Shown in pieces: positions 1 to 8,002 of a stretch of 30,345 nucleotides of DNA; position 1 is the first letter of the stretch; every line of letters starts with the position of its first letter. A program made the position numbers and the translations under genes. The notes below the pieces were generated by a model that saw nothing but the letters and a program-made list of their open reading frames with translations, was not told the DNA's origin and made no database searches. Source of the DNA: Firmicutes bacterium CAG:882 (lineage in GTDB: Bacteria > Bacillota > Clostridia > Lachnospirales > Lachnospiraceae); NCBI GenBank assembly GCA_000435595.1, contig FR895417.1, positions 1 through 30,345 on the forward strand, read 5' to 3'.

Positions 1-934
1 TCATATCCTCCATGATATGGTAGAGCATCGCCCTGTTCTCAAATTCCTCCCTGCTTTTCGGAAGCTCAGAGGCGGTATAGGCTTTGCGAAGCGTCTCCAG
101 TCCCGCCATAAGCTCCTGTACATCGTTCGCCTCATTGAACTCGTCAGCAATCCTTCCCACAAATTCGGACAATGCCTTAGTCTGCTGCGGTGTCGTCGTA
201 AGCCTGACTATGTCCGAGTACACCCTCTTTAGAATTCCGCACTGTCTCGCGCGCATCTGCATGTACTCATAATAATAATCATTTTCTCCGAGAAAATGGT
301 TGTTCATATAGTACAGTGCCTCCTTTTTCAGGTCGTCAAGCAGCCTGTCGAGCTCGTCAAAGCATTCGCCCGTGTAGTCGGACTTGTTCTCGCGCTCCAT
401 GTACAGCGACATTCTCTTTAGAATATGTACCATCTTATCGTCAACCATACGGCGGTACTCGACAAGCCTCCTCCTGCTGTCCGGCATGAAAAGGTTGAGC
501 AGAATTCCGACTCCCGCACCTATCACAAGAATAAGGAACTCGTTGAGTATCATCGATGTCGAACAGCTTGCCGCCGAGATATAGTGCGTGCAGAGCACCG
601 CTATTGGAGCAATCGCCTCCTTCATATCAAGCACGATACAGCAGGCAAGATACGGAATCAGCACAATTCCAAATGCCCACACATGATACCCTGCGAGCGG
701 AAATATCGCTGCCGAGAGAACCGTCATTATGAAAAAAATAACAACCCTCTTAACGGCAATTCTCACCGTCTCCCGCTTGGTATCCTGAATGGTCAGAAGC
801 GTTATGATTCCCGCCGCGTAAGCAAATTGAAGCCCGACCGCCACGGATAACAGCACTGCCGCCACAGAACCGGCAACATACTTTATCAGCTTTATTATCT
901 CTTCTTTTTTCATAAATGGAGTGCCGTTTTTCAT
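1..934 (-). CDS. Aromatic acid exporter (ArAE/FUSC-like) family membrane protein, 3' end outside window
   Basis: Open without a stop to the left edge, so the C-terminus is missing (311 codons visible). The N-terminal ~150 residues hold several hydrophobic helices (for example LIKYVAGSVAAVLLSVAVGL and VVIFFIMTVLSAAIFPLAGY), followed by a long charged, soluble helical region starting near FMPDSRRRLVEYRRMVDDKM. This half-membrane, half-cytosolic plan is that of the aromatic acid exporter family 1 proteins, with the ArAE_1_C type domain at the end. The substrate is unknown. The ATG at 934 overlaps the stop of the upstream gene (ATGA, 4 bp), with AAAGGA upstream, so the two are probably translationally coupled; an alternative in-frame ATG lies at 913. 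The family is recognised from topology and sequence style; the specific transport role is inferred. Confidence 0.75.
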   Translation of the reverse strand, partial: MKNGTPFMKKEEIIKLIKYVAGSVAAVLLSVAVGLQFAYAAGIITLLTIQDTKRETVRIAVKRVVIFFIMTVLSAAIFPLAGYHVWAFGIVLIPYLACCIVLDMKEAIAPIAVLCTHYISAASCSTSMILNEFLILVIGAGVGILLNLFMPDSRRRLVEYRRMVDDKMVHILKRMSLYMERENKSDYTGECFDELDRLLDDLKKEALYYMNNHFLGENDYYYEYMQMRARQCGILKRVYSDIVRLTTTPQQTKALSEFVGRIADEFNEANDVQELMAGLETLRKAYTASELPKSREEFENRAMLYHIMEDM

Positions 935-1767
935 GAATAAACTGTCCTTTTTAATTTATCGATTCTTTCCTCTGTCAGCCTTTTCCACTCATCAACTATA
1001 TTTTTTATCTGTGCAATATCAATATAATCGCACAGCCTTATACGCTCTGCCTGCCCATTGAACACCGCAGCAATATATTTTTTCTGCTGAGCCCTGATGC
1101 TCTCCGCCACCGACGATGCACCTGCAAGCTCCATCATCGCAGCTGAATCAAGAAGCAGCGGACGGAACAATGTATCCACCGTATTTAAAACATTTTCCCT
1201 TGATTGATGCTCTGACGAAAATTGTTCTGTTTTTGAGTACAGCTCGTCCAGACATTCAAGCGATTCCTGCATATAAGGGAGCGGATCAACCGCCCCGCCC
1301 TCATAAGGCTTTAACGATGCGACGACTGTCACCTCATCCAGGCGTTGCAGCAATTCCCCTTCATCAAGCCTCATCTCACACGGCTCATCAGATTTCCTGT
1401 GTTTATTGTTGATGAACAGCAGTACATCACCGTCATTACCTGTGTAAACAACGGCATGCTTGTGCTTCTCATCGATTTTTATTCCCAGCATCGCGCAGCT
1501 CTTTGTTTCCTTCAAATACGAAAAAACTTTCTGCCTGCTTATCTTTTCCTCTGTAAGCTCATAACCGATTTTCTTTAAAAAAATGTCAAAATATTTTTTC
1601 TCCTGCAGCATCGCCCCCGCTATGCAGCCGCCATTGTCCCGCGCAACAATATACGGAAGTTCCATGCCTGCGGCGACTTGATAATCTTCGTAATCATGCC
1701 CCATGCGCTCAAGCATATTAGCGATACCGGCAAATGAGCAGGATGAGTTAAAGGTCATGTATTTCAT
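931..1767 (-). CDS. Hypothetical protein with papain-like (C39/BtrH-N-like) N-terminal domain
   Basis: A 278-aa protein without signal peptide or membrane segments. The N-terminus (residues 5-125) resembles the C39-like/BtrH N-terminal fold: a Cys at 10 inside an SSCSFAGIANML helix start, His104 in KHAVVYTG, and Asn120/121 before a strand, spaced as in a Cys-His-Asn/Asp triad. Residues ~150-278 are predominantly helical and resemble nothing I know. Such domains act as peptidases or acyltransferases, but catalysis is not shown here. The start ATG follows AGGA in TTTAGGACGG. The gene lies 26 bp after the nitroreductase and overlaps the exporter start by 4 bp, so the three form an operon. Exact function unknown. 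Confidence 0.7.
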   Translation of the reverse strand: MKYMTFNSSCSFAGIANMLERMGHDYEDYQVAAGMELPYIVARDNGGCIAGAMLQEKKYFDIFLKKIGYELTEEKISRQKVFSYLKETKSCAMLGIKIDEKHKHAVVYTGNDGDVLLFINNKHRKSDEPCEMRLDEGELLQRLDEVTVVASLKPYEGGAVDPLPYMQESLECLDELYSKTEQFSSEHQSRENVLNTVDTLFRPLLLDSAAMMELAGASSVAESIRAQQKKYIAAVFNGQAERIRLCDYIDIAQIKNIVDEWKRLTEERIDKLKRTVYS

Positions 1768-1793
1768 TTAAAACCGTCCTAAATTTAATGTTC

Positions 1794-2366
1794 TTAAATT
1801 TCCTTCACCACATCGCACACTCTTCGCTTCGGCACGACATAATCCCTGTTATCATCCAGATAGTACTTCACGTCGCCGTCCTTCATGTCCTCAATGCGGC
1901 TTGTGTGTGACGGATAGCCAAAGGCTATGACCGTATGTAACGCCTGATTGTCGGTGAGTCCGAATATCTCGGAAATTTTCTGCCTGTCGCACGCGCCTAT
2001 GATGCAGCTTCCGACTCCGTGCGCCCACGCCGCAAGTCTCATGTTGGCAATGGCAAGTCCCGCATCGGTGTCGGCATTCTTATTGATGTCCGTGTTCACG
2101 ACAACTCCGATGAAAAGCACAGGCTCCTCACCTTTCTTTGGCTGTCCCTGCTCTGGCGGAAGATAGCCTGCCCACTTGGTGAGTGCAAATACCTCGGCAA
2201 CCTTTTCCGGGGATTTCACCACCACATAGCTGAGAGGCTGCCTGTTAGCCGCGCTTGACGCGTTGCGTGCCGCCTCAATAATCTCGCCGATTATCTCATC
2301 CGAAACCGCTGTCTGCTTAAAACGGCGATATGTCCTGTTAGTTCTCATCAAATCCATAAGTTCCAT
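1794..2366 (-). CDS. Nitroreductase family protein
   Basis: 190 aa, normal length for a single-domain FMN-dependent nitroreductase. The N-terminus MELMDLMRTNRTYRRFKQTAVSDE is the family's R-(S/T)-x-R-x-(F/Y) opening that binds the FMN phosphate; NASSAANRQPLSYVVVKS is the substrate/FMN loop with the usual (N/S)xQPW-like motif; DAGLAIANMRLAAWAHGVGSCIIG and the late VIAFGYPS strand are also typical. It probably reduces nitro- or quinone-type compounds with NAD(P)H in the cytosol; the true substrate is unknown. GGAGG lies 9 nt before the ATG. First gene of a three-gene minus-strand operon. Confidence 0.9.
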   Translation of the reverse strand: MELMDLMRTNRTYRRFKQTAVSDEIIGEIIEAARNASSAANRQPLSYVVVKSPEKVAEVFALTKWAGYLPPEQGQPKKGEEPVLFIGVVVNTDINKNADTDAGLAIANMRLAAWAHGVGSCIIGACDRQKISEIFGLTDNQALHTVIAFGYPSHTSRIEDMKDGDVKYYLDDNRDYVVPKRRVCDVVKEI

Positions 2367-2418
2367 AAAACCAGCCCTCCATGTTTTTATTCACAAAAAT
2401 ATTAATACATTTGCATTT

Positions 2419-2424
2419 AGTATA
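2419..2424 (-). promoter_or_regulatory. Candidate -10 box of nitroreductase operon
   Basis: On the minus strand the sequence reads TATACT, 53 nt before the nitroreductase ATG. No good TTGACA-like box lies 16-18 nt further upstream, so only the -10 is proposed. Confidence 0.35.
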
Positions 2425-2488
2425 CCACATCCGGCTCATCTTTTGTAGAATGATTTGTGAGAAATCCTATTCCTGAATCGTTATATAT

Positions 2489-2518
2489 ATGAGCAGCAAA
2501 AAACTCATGAGTGCTCAT
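2489..2518. promoter_or_regulatory. Inverted repeat upstream of the sigma-factor gene
   Basis: ATGAGCA (2489-2495) pairs with TGCTCAT (2512-2518), and a perfect 10-bp palindrome ACTCATGAGT (2503-2512) lies inside. It sits about 40 nt before the sigma-factor start in the divergent spacer with the nitroreductase operon. It could be an operator or a leader hairpin; nothing decides between them. Confidence 0.35.
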
Positions 2519-2555
2519 AAATGCAAAATACACCAAAAACCAAGGAGGAGCGTGA

Positions 2556-3029
2556 GTGAAAACCGACAGAATACTAACCCTGTTTGATTCGTATGCGGAC
2601 GACCTGTACCGATTTGCCGTCTCGTACACGGGCTCAAAGCAAGAGGCGGAGGATATTGTTCAGGATGTCTTTTTGAAATTGTTGTCAAAAAACATAGCGA
2701 TAAACAGCAGCTCCGAAAAATCATACCTTTTTAAAATGACCGCCAACCTATGCAAAGATTATTTAAAATCCAAGCGCGCAAAAAATACGGATGACTATGA
2801 CGAGGTCATGGAAGGCCTGAGCACTTCAGACTCGTTTACCGACGACGAACGGCAGCTCTATGATGAGCTCATGCAGCTTCCCGACATTCAGCGAGTCCCC
2901 GTGTATCTTCATTTTTACGAAGGTTACACCTATAAGGAAATTGCAAAAATTCTGCAAATATCCGAATCTGCCGTTGCAATGCGTATAAGCAGGGGCAAGG
3001 ATGAATTGAAAAAAAGATTGGAGGAATGA
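2556..3029 (+). CDS. RNA polymerase sigma factor, ECF (sigma-70 family)
   Basis: 157 aa with the two ECF domains: region 2 at residues ~8-75 (FDSYADDLYRFAVSYTG, then DIVQDVFLKLL) and region 4 at ~100-155 ending in the helix-turn-helix YKEIAKILQISESAVAMRIS. It would redirect RNA polymerase to a small regulon that is not identifiable here. Translation begins at a GTG at 2556, preceded 5 nt upstream by AAGGAGGAG (2542-2550); no ATG fits this frame nearby. Its end runs into the next gene, which is almost certainly its regulator. Confidence 0.9.
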   Translation: MKTDRILTLFDSYADDLYRFAVSYTGSKQEAEDIVQDVFLKLLSKNIAINSSSEKSYLFKMTANLCKDYLKSKRAKNTDDYDEVMEGLSTSDSFTDDERQLYDELMQLPDIQRVPVYLHFYEGYTYKEIAKILQISESAVAMRISRGKDELKKRLEE

Positions 3030-3031
3030 TT

Positions 3032-3628
3032 ATGGAAAATTTAATTAAAACCACATTTGATAAGCTTGAGATGGATTCCGAAGCAAAAATGACAATCAAA
3101 AATAATCTTCTACATGCACGAAAGCGTAATTACACTTGGATGCGTTACGCCGCCTGCGCCGCCACATTCATCGCCTTGCTTTTTGTCGTTCCACCGACCA
3201 GAGCGGCTATCGTCAATGCCGCCGAATACCTGACGCACATTTTCCACAGTGCCGACGGTGCCGAGATAATCTATGAGAAGACCGACAATATGGTAAAGTT
3301 TTCCTTTGAAATATCCGACACGGAGTACACGGAGGTTTCCGACGGACGGCTCTATTTTGTGCTCGGCGATGTCCGCGAGGATGTCACTGACCTTTGCAGT
3401 GAGAGCACTTATTACAGATATGAGCTTGCAAACTCCGATGGCAGCAAAAGTGTAATTTTCGTCGGCGGAACGGTCACAGACAACGGCTGGATTGAGCTTT
3501 TGTTTGACGCTGACGGAAACTATGTGTTCGGCAAAGGCAAGGTTCACTCGGACGGGCTCGCGGGCTCCGATGAAAGGCCTGCATGGGCGGATGCCGCGCT
3601 GCGGAGCGAGGACGTGCAGTATTATTAA
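3032..3628 (+). CDS. Putative membrane-anchored anti-sigma factor
   Basis: 198 aa with a short cytosolic N-terminus of ~35 residues, one membrane span (YAACAATFIALLFVVP, residues ~37-55) and a ~140-aa extracytoplasmic part. That layout, and its place directly after an ECF sigma gene, indicate an anti-sigma factor with a sensor exterior; there is no ZAS-type HxxxCxxC zinc motif. Two ATGs are possible: 3026 overlaps the sigma stop but abuts the GGAGGA at 3020-3025 with no spacer, while 3032 has a 6-nt spacer, so 3032 is preferred. The stimulus is unknown. Function rests on context and topology rather than a recognised family. Confidence 0.7.
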   Translation: MENLIKTTFDKLEMDSEAKMTIKNNLLHARKRNYTWMRYAACAATFIALLFVVPPTRAAIVNAAEYLTHIFHSADGAEIIYEKTDNMVKFSFEISDTEYTEVSDGRLYFVLGDVREDVTDLCSESTYYRYELANSDGSKSVIFVGGTVTDNGWIELLFDADGNYVFGKGKVHSDGLAGSDERPAWADAALRSEDVQYY

Positions 3629-3657
3629 GCTGTGCCTGTAACCATCACACAGATAAA

Positions 3658-3691
3658 GGACGGTGCTTTTCCCAAGACACCGTCCCTTTTT
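3658..3691 (+). terminator. Rho-independent terminator after the sigma/anti-sigma pair
   Basis: GGACGGTG (3658-3665) pairs with CACCGTCC (3678-3685) around a 12-nt loop and is followed by CTTTTTC. It lies 30 bp past the anti-sigma stop. The minus-strand reading has a weaker T-run, so it may serve the convergent glycan operon only in part. Confidence 0.8.
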
Positions 3692-3692
3692 C

Positions 3693-3779
3693 TTACACTG
3701 TTTTCTCATAATCGCAGAGATATTTAAGCCATACAATTATCGCCTCATTGTCCTTGTCCGTCACCGCTTTGTGGAAATG
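3693..3779 (-). pseudogene. Short coding remnant (C-terminal 28 residues) of an unknown gene
   Basis: In a frame different from GH31, the minus strand encodes about 28 residues (FHKAVTDKDNEAI, then IVWLKYLCDYEKTV and a TAA) with protein-like composition, starting inside the GH31 3' end and stopping just before the terminator at 3658-3691. A stop codon blocks the frame upstream. It looks like the tail of a gene lost when the GH31 operon end was joined here, but the stretch is too short to name a family. Confidence 0.25.
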
Positions 3780-5737
3780 TTAAAAGCATCAAGCACCTCG
3801 CTGCCATCCCTGACAAACGCGATAAACTCACTTATCTGAGCCGTCACCTCGTACTCCCGTCCTCCTGCATGCCTGCTGCCATCCTTAGTCAATATCCAGC
3901 TTCCAACCGGAAGGTACACCTTTCTTACCGTCTGTCCCTGCTTCGTGATAGGTGCAAACAGTATATCGCTTCCGAACAAATACTCGTCGCCCGTCACATA
4001 GCATTTTTTATCGTCCGGATAGTCAAAAAACAGCGGACGCATAATCGGTGCTCCCGTCTCAGAGGCTATGTCTATATGCTTCTTAATATACGGCACAAGA
4101 CGGTATCTGAGTTTTACAAGTTCTGAAAGTATATGCAGATTATCCTCGCCAAAGCTCCATATCTCATTGTCGCCACCCGTAGGCTCCTTGATGTCCCTGC
4201 TTCTGTCAGCACCAAGTCTGCTTCCGTGAAGCCGCATGACAGGACAAAATACTCCGTACTGAAACCATCTCACTATAAGCTCCTTAAAATAATCCGATGT
4301 AATATCACCACCGTAGAAGCCACCTATATCCGTGTTCCACCATTGAATACCGCACATTGCCATGTTAAGTCCTGATTTCACCTGCTCAGTAAGGCTCTCA
4401 AAGGTGGATGCCACGTCACCCGACCAGACTACAGCTCCGAACTTCTGTGAGCCAAGATATGCACAGCGCGACAGAGTGACAACTTCATCCATTCCTTCGG
4501 ACTTCATGCCGTCATAGACCATCTTCTCGTAATAATACGGATACAGAAGTGCAACCTCGTCGCCCGTCCCCTCATAGAATACCAGATTGTCAAAATCCTG
4601 CGGATGTATCTCAGGCTCAGCCTCATCAAACCACATGCAGTCAACTCCATTGTCAAAGTAGTTTTCCTTCAGCCTGCTCCAAACATACTCCCTCGTCTGT
4701 GGATTCATCGGATCGATTTCAGCCTGCGCACCGTAAAATTCAAACACGCGGTTAGCACCCCTTGTGGTTCGTATCAACATATTGTTGTCCAGCATGTGTG
4801 CATAGTTCTCACTATTCTCATTTATTGTAGGCCACATGGACACCATGAGCCTTGTCCCCATCTCATGCAGCCTGTCAGCCATAGCCTTAGGATTCTTCCA
4901 ATATTTAGGATCAAATTTATAGTCGCCCTGCTCAGTCCAGTGAAAATAGTCGATAACGATGACAGACAGCGGAATTCCCAACTGTTTGTATCTTTCTGCC
5001 ACTTTAAGGACAGTCTCCTCGTCCTCGTAGCGCAGTCTGCTCTGCCAGAAGCCGAGTGCCCACTCCGGCATATTCGGCGCATGTCCCGTGAGGTCGGCAA
5101 GCTCTGCCGTAACCTGTCTCGGGTTTCCGCCAATCACAACATAGTCCATGCCCTTCGCGCAATCGCTATTCCACCTCGTTCTGTTGCGTCCCAATTCAAC
5201 TGTTCCGGTCGATGGCATATTCCATATAAAACCGTAGCCGAGCGAGGAGTACACATACGGTATGGAGGCTTTTGTGTTCAGGTGACGCAAATCAACCGTA
5301 CAGCCCTTCTTGCTGAACACATTCATTCTCTCATGTCCAAGCCCGTAAAAATCCTCATCCTCGCGTGCCTCAAAAGTGACACGAATACTCCACAAGTTAC
5401 TTTCCTTGCTCTTGTAATGGCGATAGCCCATATTAAAGGTGAGCTCCGGCTGCTCGCGAAGTATCTCCTCGCCATCGCGAAAATATGTTACGCGTCCGCA
5501 CTCCTCAAGCCTTGCCCTTAGATTACCGACCTCGATAAATGCCTCCTTAGTATTGCCGTTCTCCTCAAGCCATGCCCTCGCGGCAGCCTTTCTTGGCATA
5601 AGTGTCCAGTTCTGCTCCACAAGCTTTACCGACGCGCTCGCTTGAAATCGTATGCTGTTATCACCGCACGCACTCAGCCGTCCTGTCTCACCTGCCCTGC
5701 AAAAATATATGCTGTTGTCACTTATTTCGAATGTCAT
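3761..5737 (-). CDS. Glycoside hydrolase family 31 alpha-glycosidase
   Basis: 658 aa, cytosolic (no signal peptide). A beta-sandwich N-domain (~1-220) is followed by the GH31 barrel: SVIVIDYFHW (~258-267), the nucleophile motif WFDEAEPE with Asp371, WSGD with the presumed acid/base Asp441, IQWWNTDIGGFYGG (~464-477) and MRLHGS. A C-terminal beta domain ends at ~655. GH31 enzymes are retaining alpha-glucosidases, alpha-xylosidases or alpha-galactosidases; the WxDEAEPE signature puts this in the bacterial xylosidase/glucosidase-like group, but the exact sugar is not decided. An upstream in-frame start 42 bp earlier exists, but AAAGGAGG sits 10 nt before the ATG at 5737, which is chosen. Last gene of the DUF5107-GH35-GH31 operon. 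Confidence 0.9.
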   Translation of the reverse strand: MTFEISDNSIYFCRAGETGRLSACGDNSIRFQASASVKLVEQNWTLMPRKAAARAWLEENGNTKEAFIEVGNLRARLEECGRVTYFRDGEEILREQPELTFNMGYRHYKSKESNLWSIRVTFEAREDEDFYGLGHERMNVFSKKGCTVDLRHLNTKASIPYVYSSLGYGFIWNMPSTGTVELGRNRTRWNSDCAKGMDYVVIGGNPRQVTAELADLTGHAPNMPEWALGFWQSRLRYEDEETVLKVAERYKQLGIPLSVIVIDYFHWTEQGDYKFDPKYWKNPKAMADRLHEMGTRLMVSMWPTINENSENYAHMLDNNMLIRTTRGANRVFEFYGAQAEIDPMNPQTREYVWSRLKENYFDNGVDCMWFDEAEPEIHPQDFDNLVFYEGTGDEVALLYPYYYEKMVYDGMKSEGMDEVVTLSRCAYLGSQKFGAVVWSGDVASTFESLTEQVKSGLNMAMCGIQWWNTDIGGFYGGDITSDYFKELIVRWFQYGVFCPVMRLHGSRLGADRSRDIKEPTGGDNEIWSFGEDNLHILSELVKLRYRLVPYIKKHIDIASETGAPIMRPLFFDYPDDKKCYVTGDEYLFGSDILFAPITKQGQTVRKVYLPVGSWILTKDGSRHAGGREYEVTAQISEFIAFVRDGSEVLDAFNISTKR

Positions 5738-5766
5738 CAGTATACGCCCTCCTTTATTTATGTCGT

Positions 5767-5836
5767 GAGCACAGCTCACTCAATAATTTCACCGCTCGTC
5801 AAGAGTGAGCAAGCTCCCTCTGACTCTCTTGTGCTC
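5767..5836 (-). repeat. Intercistronic hairpin between GH35 and GH31
   Basis: Nested inverted repeat: GAGCAC (5767-5772) with GTGCTC (5831-5836), and GCTCACTC (5774-5781) with GAGTGAGC (5803-5810). It begins directly after the GH35 stop and precedes the GH31 ribosome site. There is no T-run, so an RNA-processing or stability element is more likely than a terminator. Confidence 0.5.
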
Positions 5837-5837
5837 A

Positions 5838-7976
5838 TTATATCATAGATGTGATTTCCCCGTTCTTCGAGCTCTCAGAATCACAACGGACATGCACCAA
5901 CTTTGTCTCATTAAGCCTGCACTCCTTCTTAGGTTTGAGGTCATAATAGACCTTGTCGTCGAACGGATACAGCTTCAAGACAAGCTTTTCAGGATAACCA
6001 TATCGTTTTAATGCAACCCGCCACAGCTCGCCGTTCGAGAACCAGTCGTCGATGAGCTTTCCGTCGGCATACAACTCAGCCCTGTCACCGCCGAAATCGA
6101 GCTCGAGGAAAATGTCACCCGAAAAGAGTTTTTTCTCATCGTATTCAAGGTTTAACTCATATTCTTTTGGCTTATTTTTTGCATTATATACACAAGCAGC
6201 GGATTTCTCAGGCTTGCCATCCACATTTTCGTCACCGCTTATACACTTACGAACATGACCTTTTTCAGTTACACTTATCTCCCCCGCCTTCTCAAAATGA
6301 ATGTCAGGCAGCATCCCCACAGTGCCGTCGTCATTTACGATAAAGTGCTCCGCATCATGTGTTGTGAGAAGTCTCACGATGTCAGCGTGGTCAGCATTAT
6401 CACTCCACTCAAAATACACATCGCTCTCGGGCTCATCGGAATAAAAATAGTATTTTCCTCCGAAGCATCCGAGGTAGGACGCGTTGGTGTGCGTGAGCCG
6501 AAGCTCTGCAGTGCCCGTCTTTACGGGGAGATTGTACGGTATCACAAGAACCGCATCGGAAGCTATATTGATATTATTAAATATGATATCGACATCCTGC
6601 TCTGTCACATTTTGATTATCCGAAGCACATACTTTATTGCCACAACAATCCTCATTCCTTCGTCTGACGCAGAATTCAAGCGGCATATCAGCCGTAACGC
6701 GCTTCTTGGTCATGTGGCGCTTTCTCTGGTGATTGTTTATAAAAAGGAATCCGCAGTCGAGCTCCTCGTTATATCTTAAGCAGGCTCTCAGCGTCTCCAT
6801 ATCCTCCGCACTCTTTGGCTCGGGAATGTTCGATGGAAGATAAACCTTTGCGGGGGCGAGAATATTCTCAACCGACTTTATAAAAGTATGATATTTTCTC
6901 AGCTTATAAAAGCTTTCTGATGGGAGTCCGTTCTCCCTGAGACATGTCTGGAAATCATAACTTTTTACGGGAAGGTCGTTGTTGTAGCCTGTCGCCTTGG
7001 ACTCCTGAAGCGTGGAGTATTTTCCGTCGGGATTCACGCCGCCGTGATACATATAGTAGCCGATGAGGTTCGCACCCGCACCGAGCATGCAGACCGTCTG
7101 CGCCTCGATGTCCTTCGCATACGGATAGGTGCGCCTGTGCGCCGTCACCTGAAGCCCTCCGCCAAGCTCCGCCGTCAGATACGGAACCTTATTAATGTCA
7201 AAAGTAAATGATGAACCGCCATTTGCCAAGTCAGAACCAATGTTGGTGTCGTCATGAAAAGGCTTGAAAAGGAAGTTCTCGCTCGCCTCAAGCTCATGCG
7301 TGTGCTCAGCCCAAGGTGCATCGACATAACCGCCGAGAACGGCAAGGAATCCTTCAGGCACACACGCACCTCCCCAGCCTGTAGCTGAATAATACGGAGT
7401 GACAAGTCCCACATCCTGTGCCATCTTCTTAAGTGTACACATATGCGCCATTCTGTCCGACTGTTCAGATGGTCCTCCACAGCAGTGACCGTACTCGTTC
7501 TCAATCTGGATTCCGATGACAGGTCCGCCGTCCTTGTACATGAAGCCAGCCGTCTGCTCACCAATCCTTGAATAAAATTCATCGACAAGGGCGAGATATT
7601 TTTCATCATTTTCGCGAAGCTTGACCGCGCCCTCCTTTTCCATAGCCACGAGCCAGTCGGGAAATCCTCCGTTTCTGCACTCGCCGTGAGCCCAAGGTCC
7701 GATGCGAAGCCACACCATGAGCCCCGCCTTTTGACAGCAGGCAAGAAAATCCCTGAGACATCTGTTTTCCGTGAAGTCCCACTCGCCCCTTTTTTCCTCG
7801 TGATGAATCCAGAAAACATAGGTCGCGACAATCTCGACTCCTCCGCGCTTCATGTTAAGAAGCGCCTGCTCCCACTCCTCCTTCGGATATCTCGAAAAAT
7901 GAAACTCTCCCATGACGGGCAGAATCGGCTTGCCGTCACATGTCAGATAATTTTGATTGTAGCTGTATGAGTGCAT
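5838..7976 (-). CDS. Glycoside hydrolase family 35 beta-galactosidase
   Basis: 712 aa, no signal peptide, hence intracellular. The TIM barrel (~1-320) shows GEFHFSRYPKEEW, the GH35 signature IGPWAHGECRNGGFPDWL (~93-110), IGIQIENEYG with presumed acid/base Glu161, and YLTAELGGG with presumed nucleophile Glu270. Beta-sandwich domains fill the rest, including a jelly-roll near the end (FLELDFGGDRAELYADGKLI). It should remove terminal beta-galactose from imported oligosaccharides. The start is the ATG at 7976, with GGAGG 5 nt upstream; a TTG 18 bp earlier would put that ribosome site inside the gene. It follows the DUF5107 gene by 26 bp. Confidence 0.92.
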   Translation of the reverse strand: MHSYSYNQNYLTCDGKPILPVMGEFHFSRYPKEEWEQALLNMKRGGVEIVATYVFWIHHEEKRGEWDFTENRCLRDFLACCQKAGLMVWLRIGPWAHGECRNGGFPDWLVAMEKEGAVKLRENDEKYLALVDEFYSRIGEQTAGFMYKDGGPVIGIQIENEYGHCCGGPSEQSDRMAHMCTLKKMAQDVGLVTPYYSATGWGGACVPEGFLAVLGGYVDAPWAEHTHELEASENFLFKPFHDDTNIGSDLANGGSSFTFDINKVPYLTAELGGGLQVTAHRRTYPYAKDIEAQTVCMLGAGANLIGYYMYHGGVNPDGKYSTLQESKATGYNNDLPVKSYDFQTCLRENGLPSESFYKLRKYHTFIKSVENILAPAKVYLPSNIPEPKSAEDMETLRACLRYNEELDCGFLFINNHQRKRHMTKKRVTADMPLEFCVRRRNEDCCGNKVCASDNQNVTEQDVDIIFNNINIASDAVLVIPYNLPVKTGTAELRLTHTNASYLGCFGGKYYFYSDEPESDVYFEWSDNADHADIVRLLTTHDAEHFIVNDDGTVGMLPDIHFEKAGEISVTEKGHVRKCISGDENVDGKPEKSAACVYNAKNKPKEYELNLEYDEKKLFSGDIFLELDFGGDRAELYADGKLIDDWFSNGELWRVALKRYGYPEKLVLKLYPFDDKVYYDLKPKKECRLNETKLVHVRCDSESSKNGEITSMI

Positions 7977-8002
7977 AACATCCTCCGTGTCCAAAATAGA
8001 AT

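Noticed and set aside
425..850. Plus-strand open frame of 141 codons
   Set aside because: Antisense to the exporter-like gene, no ribosome site, and composition typical of a shadow frame.
4604..5521. Plus-strand open frame of 305 codons
   Set aside because: Antisense to GH31, whose motifs are unambiguous; no start signal.
5738..5779. Longer start for GH31
   Set aside because: It would place the AAAGGAGG ribosome site inside the gene and overlap the intercistronic hairpin.
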